A stretch of DNA of 33,188 bases from a virus. This document shows, piece by piece, positions 16,901-25,900 of the stretch (position 1 is the first letter of the stretch; the number at the start of each line of letters is the position of its first letter). The DNA is taken from IMG/VR virus record IMGVR_UViG_3300026292_000018, positions 1 to 33,188 of that record; one strand, 5' to 3'. The notes under the pieces were generated by a model. The model saw nothing but the letters and a program-made list of their open reading frames with translations, was not told the origin of the DNA and ran no database searches. The position numbers and the translations under genes are program-made.

Positions 16901-19900
16901 TGTAGAGCATAAATTACTTGCTCCTCCTCACCAGTAACAGGTGCAGGGTTAGAATAAACACCAGTTACAAAGAGATTTGCAGCATCATAAGTCTTATCAT
17001 TACCACCAAACTTAACGTTATGTGCAGTAGCATCTAAAACATCTACTACATCATCAATACAATCTTGTTCTGTAAATCCAGATGGATAACTATAGGATGA
17101 GTTAGAACCATTGTTCCATCTATTAAACATCCTTCTTGCTGCCAATTCAGAGATAAATGCACTGTTTGCATCAATTAAATCAGAAGCATCACCTGCTTTA
17201 TTATTAACTGGTAATGCATCAGTTGGTCCAACTTCAACATCTAATAATAAACCAATTCCAGTATCAGTTGTACTTCCAATACCTCTTCTTGATACACCAA
17301 CAACTCCCAAATTACTATAAGAAGGTGAAGGAACATTTATACGTGGGTTAACGTAATTCTGTCCACCAGCAGAAACACCAAATACGATGGTTCCACCAGC
17401 ACCAACAGTTGCTGTAACTGTTGCACCCTTTCCTTTACCACCACCAGAACCAACATTGATAGAAATTGTATCATTATCAATCTTAGTAAGTGCTAAGTTG
17501 TTTCCATTAGCAGCAGGATCAGTTGTTCTTGGATAAGTATGCTCACTTCTATAGTTGTCTCTAGAACATGTGAATACTATTGAATTATTAACAAGTTGAA
17601 CATTACCACTACTTCTTCCATGACTAGGGATAGTTAGAGTTAATTTACCTGTATGTGACTCATATGAAGCACCAGTAGGTGTGAAAGGTCCACCTGAACC
17701 AGTAACACAATTAGCAGAACATCTTACAAATCTGTGTGTATATGCTTCATCGGTTACACCAATACCAACAGTACCACGATAACCAGAACCATTAATATCT
17801 GTTGTACCAATACCAACTGCAGTAATTGCACCACTTGTATTCAATACAGCAGTTACAGAAGCACCTACTGGTTGTGCATATCCACGTCCAATACTAGAAC
17901 CAAGAGAAACAATCATTCCTCCTCTTGGTAATTGGTTTTTATTTACATCATAATCTGATATTATTAACTCTCCATTATCATCTGTTATACCAGTAAACTT
18001 GATATCAGATCTTCCACTAGGTTGAGTTAATTCCCAATTATTTCCTGTATTATTGGTTGTAGTAGGAGTTTGGAAGATATTATTAACAAAAACAATACCA
18101 CTACCAGTTTCTATTCCTGTATTATTTGCACCTTCAACAGTTAATGTATATGTTGCACCAATTCCAGTAAACTGTTTTGAGATATTATCATAAACTTGGT
18201 TATTTGTATAATCTTGTCTTAAATAGACTCTACCACCAAATGTTGCTCTTGGAGTTGCAAGATTAGTCGTAGGATCAATTACAGTTATATTATTTCCAGT
18301 AGGTGCTTCTGTAAAGTTAATCTTACTATCAATAATATTATAAGCACCAAGATAAACTCTTGCAGTTGCAGCATCACTATGAGATGCAGCAGTAGTTCCA
18401 ACAAATCCTCTCTCAAGTTCAACTAGATTATATGCACCAGTTTCAGTAATTGGTCCAACAGCAGTAGTTCCTAAACCAACTGTCTTAACTTTAGTAAATT
18501 CATCATCAATCTTAAGAACATCTCCAGGTAGAATTGAAGAAATACCACTTAAAGAAGCAAATGTATCTGTAGCACTTATAGAACCAAAATTATCTGTTAA
18601 TGTGTAATTAACTGGTGTATAAGTTAATGGACTTTGTACAATACCATCAAGAGACATAATAGTCTTAGATGCTTTCTTCTTCATGCCCAACTTATGAGCA
18701 TTTCCTGCACCAGCACTATTAAAGGTAATTGCTGTTCCAGCAGTAGCATTTGATTTACTTGTTGCTAACTGGAATTCATCACTAGTAACTTTAATTGCAT
18801 AAACGGTTGCTGGTAATACAGAACCATTACTCATTACCATCGATGTTGGTGAAACATTACTAAAAGTAGAACCTGATACGTAACTTAATTCTTCACCTGT
18901 TTCAAAGAAATGGTCCTTAATTACAAATGTACCATTACCTAATGTTGCAACAGTTCCTGGATTGAATGTTTTACTGAATATATCAATACCATTATGTGTT
19001 AAATCAAACTCAGTAACATTAACTCTAGCACCATTGATACCATTAAAGGCAGAAGTAAGATGTCTTTCACCAACTGTTCCAAATACATGATCTTGAGGTA
19101 TATTGACTAAATCTTGTTCTGTTTGGATTAATTCACTATATGCTTGTACTAAAACTACATCATTAATACCAGAATCAGGGTAGAACTTAAGAATGATATT
19201 AGAACCACTAAATTCAGATCCAAATGTACCTATACCAGTCTCTCCACCAATTGATAAGAATGGGAATTGTGTAGTATAAACATCTCCACCATTATGAACT
19301 GATAATAGTTGATGTAATGCTGATGTATTACCATAACCAACCTTAACAATTGATTTAATACTAGTTACATCTGTTTTAGTAGTACTAAAGATTGTAGTAG
19401 GGGTTGCAGGAGCAAGGGTATATGCAAACTTACTTTCATATCTTGCTGTCTCTTCAGTACCAGCAGATTGTCCAGTTGTAAGGAATCTATGTGTTCCAAT
19501 ACCAGAAGCTGTTGTACCAAAACCAACTACTCTAGATCTAACAAGAACAGGATTTGCTTCTGTACTATTAGTAAAGTTAACTTTAACAACACCAGAACTT
19601 ATACTTCCACCAAAAGTACCAATAAAGTTTCCATTAGCACCTTCTTTGTTATCAACATAGAAATCTGAAATATATGTGTCAGTTCCATCTTGATCAACAT
19701 ATAATTCAACATATGTTGTGTCATCAGTTAATTGGTTTATAACTTCAACATTTGCAAAGAATCCTTCATTATCAACTACTTGTGCAGAAATAATTTCAGC
19801 AGTATTTCCTATACCAACATTACTAGTTGTACCAGTTAAAGTAACAAATCCGAATGATGTATTACCTGTTCCAGCAACATTACTAACAAATTGATTCCTA

Positions 19901-22900
19901 ATAAGTTTAATATCATAATTGTTGTTATATGGATCCTCTGGATCAAATCTTAAATACCCTTTACCATCCGCACTATATCCAGAAATATCACCTAATCTTG
20001 TAACCTTATAGTTATTATTAGAACCAGTAGTTGCAATTCCAACAGAACCCTTTTCAAAAGTAAATATATCACCACTATTATCAGTAAGTGTTATAACTTC
20101 AGTTACTTGTCTCTCATCATTATCTGGGTTAACAAGTTGAACCAAATATCTGTTATATCCAGCACCAAGAGCAATTGTATCAATATTAGCGTATAGATTT
20201 GGTAATGGATCTGCTTTTGAGAAGAATGGTCCAATATCATCTATTTTTAATACACGGTTTGTTTCACAATTAATATAATCAGATAATCTCTTATTTTGGA
20301 ATTTAACATACCTAGACTTGGTAGAAGTAGCATCTAAGTCTATACCAAAGTCAAAGTTACTAATAGTATCAACTCTCTTATCACTAATAATATCAATTAA
20401 AGCAACACTTCCTGAATCACTAGGAGTTTGTACAGTAATATTTGTTGTAGTTGTTATTCCTGTATCAGCGAAGTTCTTTAATCCAGTTGTATGTAAAAGT
20501 CTGTTTACTGGGTTAGATAATTCCTCATATTCAATAGGACTTTGAATAGCATAAGAAAGATTCTGATAGTAATCATTATCTGGAAGAACTTGATGATCTT
20601 CATCTAATTTTCCAGTATCATTAGACCAACCATAATCTCTTCGTAGAGAATAATCTATTTTAAATATTGCTTTATTCTCTACAACTTTTTTAATTGTTGC
20701 AACAGTTCCAGATTCCGTACCTCTAATTAAATCACCTACTTTTAATTCGTAAGTTCCTCTAACTTTAATTTGATCGCTTAAATTTAAAGTTATATACAAG
20801 TCCTCAGAAATATATGTTGAACCTTGTAAAACTTGAAGTCTTTCTTCAAGAATGAAATCTAATGGTGTTTGTGTTACTTTAAATGTTGGATAATCAGACT
20901 CTTTAACTATAGTTGCAAATCCATTTTGATCTGTTTTTGCAATTCCAGGATAACCTGTTGTTGCTTCTCCAAGATTAAATTTAACTTTAAATGGGTTAGC
21001 ATTAACAATTGAATCTACAGGGAAGAATGCATATCCATAATCAGCAGAGTTAAATCCTGAACCACTACTTGTTGTACCAATACCAGTAGAAGAGAATCCT
21101 GCTAATTTTTCAATACCTTCAACAAAAACTTGATCAGAAGCAGAAAATGGTGGAACAGAAAATCCATTAATTGGTGTAGTTAATGTACATGTAACAATAC
21201 CAGATAATGATGTTTCTACCTTTTCAATACCAATAGAATTGGTATTATTAATTGTACGAACTACATTAACAGTATCTGATAAACCTCTTGGAGACTGTAA
21301 AATATTAATCTTAGAAATTGATGAACCCTGCAATTCTGCTGTCATGAATCCATCAGTGTATATCTCACCAGTATTTGGATTAACAACTACAACATCTGGT
21401 GCATAAGTATATCCTGAACCACCAGAAACTATATTTACATCTGATATTACATTTCTGTCTACTACAGTAATGCTTGGCGAAATAAAGACTTCAGGATTTA
21501 ATGTCTTATCTCCAGAATAATCAAATCCAGGATCTTGTATATCAACTTCTTTTATTCTACCAACAGTTGATGACTGAGGTATAATATCAGCATTTAATCC
21601 TGCAGTAGATTTAATTTTAGTAAACTTAGGTAAACTCTTATAATTAAGTCCACCTGAAGTAATACGCATAGCGTGAACACCACCTCTAGCAGTCGTAGAA
21701 GGAGTTGTATAGTCCATAAGACTAGATGTGTCACCTGTATAACTTAGAGACTCTGGAACCCCTTTTAGAGATAGTCTGAAACTAGTCGTACCTACACCAG
21801 CAACACTATATGTTCCATCATAAACACTTGGAGTAAAGATTATTTCAGAATTATTTGAAACATCAGTATCTGCAGTGCTAATAAATCCACTCCTTTCTAA
21901 AGTGTAGAATAACTTAGATGGAAGTGTTGTTGAATAAGTTAATGTTAATGCTGCACCAACATTTCCTGGTTTTACAATACTACGTTCAACATTAAATTCT
22001 GTAATAGTACCACCAACAGAAACTAATTCATTATCAAAAGCATCATCATAGAATAATCTCAAATCATAATCTGCTAGACTACTATCAGAAAGATCAAATA
22101 CCAAATTGTTATTATCAATTACTTCAAGTTGAGGATTAATCTTGGAAAGTTCATGTCCAATAATTCCACCAGGTGATGCTGTAACAGGAGCAGAAAGATC
22201 TAATATTGTTGGAGGTTCTGCAATGGAATCTAAACGTGTAGATGATAGATTAAACTTATCATCATCTATTCTATAAACGTAATATGCACCTGTTCCCAAT
22301 CCAGTTATTGGTTGAACATTTGTAGTGTTATAGAAAACTTTATCGCCTGTTTTAAACCCATGCGAAGTAAGAGTTATTTCATTTTTAGTTGCATTTAGTA
22401 CAGATTCAGTAAATGTTGTTAATCCTACTGTAATCTTATCGTTTTCAGCATTATAAGCAACTTTTACAGCAGCAGAATTACCAACACCAATAGATCTCTT
22501 AGATTTTAATGATAGATTAATTGTATCACCATTTAATAATCCATGTGCAGTCGTAACACCAACTATAGAAGTAATTTTTTCAACTCTTGCAGTTTGTTGA
22601 GTATAACCAGATTCAATATAATACTTCCAATCTCTTACATCACCATTTGGAGTAAATGCTCTGAAATATAGTCCAGAAGTGTTAAATCCTACTGCAGTAG
22701 TAAGTCCAATATAATCTTTACCCTTATTGACAATATACATTGTCTGAGATGAACCACTTACAGGTAAAGCTGTAGTTGCATTGTCAGGTGATGTACTTAC
22801 AAGTATATTTTGCCACCCTGCATTAGTTTTACTGAAAGTTACCTGTTGATTATGGGTAAATTTATGATCTGGAAGATAAATGCTCTGATATGGGACAGAT

Positions 22901-25900
22901 AATGATTCTACTGTATTACCAACCTGGAATTCTCTGGAAGCATCTCCACCAGCAGTAGTTCCTAAACCAACAGCTTGTGTAGGGTTAAAGTATACCTTTT
23001 CGTTAACTTTAGAGTCAAATTGTTTTACACTAACTGGTAAAGTAAATGTATCAGCAATCTTAGAGATTAAGGTAGATGCTGTATGTGCAGTACCAGTATT
23101 TGTACCTCTAACTACTCTTACAACATTTCTATTTCTGAATACATTAAGAACAGAAACCAGTTCAGGAATTGTACCTATACCAACTGTAGATCCAACAGAT
23201 ATATTATTTGGCATTGATGATACGTAAATATCAGTTACCATACCCACAGTTGTGTTAGAAGCAACTGGAGCAGTTAAATAAGCAGATTCTGAAGTAACAC
23301 CTATCTTATGTGACTTAGTTAATCCAGCAACATAAGTAGATAATCCAGAAATAACAATATTGTCTTCATCTAAGAATCCATGAATTGAACTTGTCTTAAC
23401 AGTAACTTGACTAGAATTATCCCAAACTATTAATGAGTCTTGGAATGTTTCGACAGTAGTATCAATACTTCTTATTGTTTTACCTTTCAAATCAGAAACG
23501 TAAGCATTTAATCCACCACCCTTTGTTCCTGTATTATCAAATTCTGCAATATCATTAATAGCATACTCACTACCAGATTCATTAACTATCAATTCATCAA
23601 CAGAACCTTTACTTACAGATTTAACTACACTTCTTTGTTGTATAGTTTCATATGGTTCAGAAATAAAGTCATTATTAGCAGTTAAATCCTTAGATTTATA
23701 TGGGAAGGTATTTCTAATTAAATCAGAATCATTGAAATTGAAACTCTGATCTACTTTTTGTTCAACTAATGGTGATCTATAAGAATCTCCAATAAAATAC
23801 GGGAATTTTGGTTCTCTTGTTATTGTTGTTATACCTGCAAAATAAGCATAAACACCATTAGGATATTCGGGAGTTTTTGTATATCTACCATTATGCTCAT
23901 CAAGATCTCCAGAACCATTATATTTGTAGTCCTCAACAAAGAATCCTGCACTAAATCCAGAAGGTCTATCTACAATATCACTAGAAGATAGTACATATCC
24001 AGTATTAAGATATTTTAGAGCAGAGTTTTCATCATTTGGATCTGAGTAACCATTGGGACCATATATTGGATTTCCATCATATGCCCAACCAATAATTGGT
24101 GAATGTCCATCTAAACTATCACCAAAATTACTTTGAGCTATTGCTGTAGAATGTCCAACAAATCCATAAGCAAGTTTATCATTATTTTCAGTTAATATCT
24201 CATTACCAAATCTTCCAGCATTACTTACAGTCAAAGATCTAATATGAGATTCAATATAAGCATTAGAACCAACTGAAGTTACAGCAACACCAGTATTTGC
24301 AGCATAATTAACACCTGGATTTATTATAACAACATCAACAATTTTTCCATCTTCAATAATTCCTCTTACTTTTGCACCAATACCAGAACCTATACCAGTA
24401 AATGTGAAATCTGGTGAAGAAGTATACTCCAAACCACCATACTGTACTTGAACTTTATCAACTTTTCCACCTACAACAATTGGTTTAAGTTCAGCATCTT
24501 TACCACTCTTTACAGTTACAATTGGATTTTTATCAAAGTTTAATATATCCGAACCATATCCATTTCCTTTGTCATATAAGTATGCATCAATAATTTCACC
24601 CCTAATTGATGGAGTTGCAGTTATTACACCAACAGTAGATGCAATAGAAGCATTAACAGTTAATACAATATCAGGATATGCGAAGTTATGATATCCAACA
24701 CCACTAGATGCTAAACTTACATAATTTTTTCTTGTAAAGTTGGATGTTATTGTTCCACCAACACCTGCACTTGCAAGTCTGAATGAATTATCATCAACCT
24801 TAATAACATGGTATTGATGTGCTGTTGTTAATCCACTTATTACTGTACCATCAGCAGAATATACAACTGCATCACCATCATCAAATCCATGTCCATCAAA
24901 ATTAATTGTATCTGATATTGTGTTTACTCCTACAGGATCAACAATCAGTTTCCTATTAGTATATCCAGAACCACCATCAAGAACTTTAATTGCTCTTAAA
25001 GTTTTAGTAAGTCTTGCTTTTTTAAATTTATGAATTCCTTGTGTATTAGCATTAAGAGGTACTATACCAGTTCCAGCATCTAAATCACCAACACTTGTAT
25101 AAAGTTTAATTGTTTTACTACTAACAATTTCTGGATAATAAATTGAATTATTAGTTAATCCAGTTGTACCAATTCCAAGAGCAGTATTACCATTAGAATC
25201 ATAAACAAGTTCTTCTCCTCGAACAAAATTATGATCTTTAGTAAATGTAACGCTATTATTAGATAAACTTAAACCACCACCATATAAATCTGCTCTACAA
25301 TCAAATTCAACTTCACGCTGCCTAAAACCAGTCATTGGTAAGAAATTAGCACCAGATCCATTACCACCAGCAATAGTAACAGAATCTACTGAATCAACAT
25401 CAAAATCTTGAGGATCTACTAATACCTCCTTAACACTACCACTTACAACAGGTTGTATCTTAGCAGTTACACCTGCTCCAGCAGCAACCGTTATAGATGG
25501 TAAATTAAGTACATCATAATCTTTTCCAGCATTATATACATTAATTTTTTCAATTGGACCATAATAAACTTTATCTAAAGACTTATAGTTAAATATTTCA
25601 ACACCATTAATCAACATTCCAGTAGATCCTGGAATTGTTTTGGTACTAGTACCAGACTTTAAATTTTGTGAAGATGGAAATTTCTTAAGAAGTGCTTGTG
25701 GAGAAATAGAATCATCTTCTTGTCCTGCAAGAATAAAGTCATGATTATTAGTACCATTTGCCTTAAATCCTACAGAAGTATCAGCAGCAATTAATGCTAA
25801 TGATTGGTATAGTTTAATCTTACCACCACTAAGAACCTTTACATAGTAAAATCCTTCAGATATTCCTTCTAAACTAACAGTTTCTGGTTTATAATAAACT

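Noticed and set aside
15850-17720. Possible CRISPR or DNA-level repeat array in gp7
   Set aside because: The repeats are protein-level and in frame, with diverged DNA and uneven spacing; no regular spacer pattern exists.
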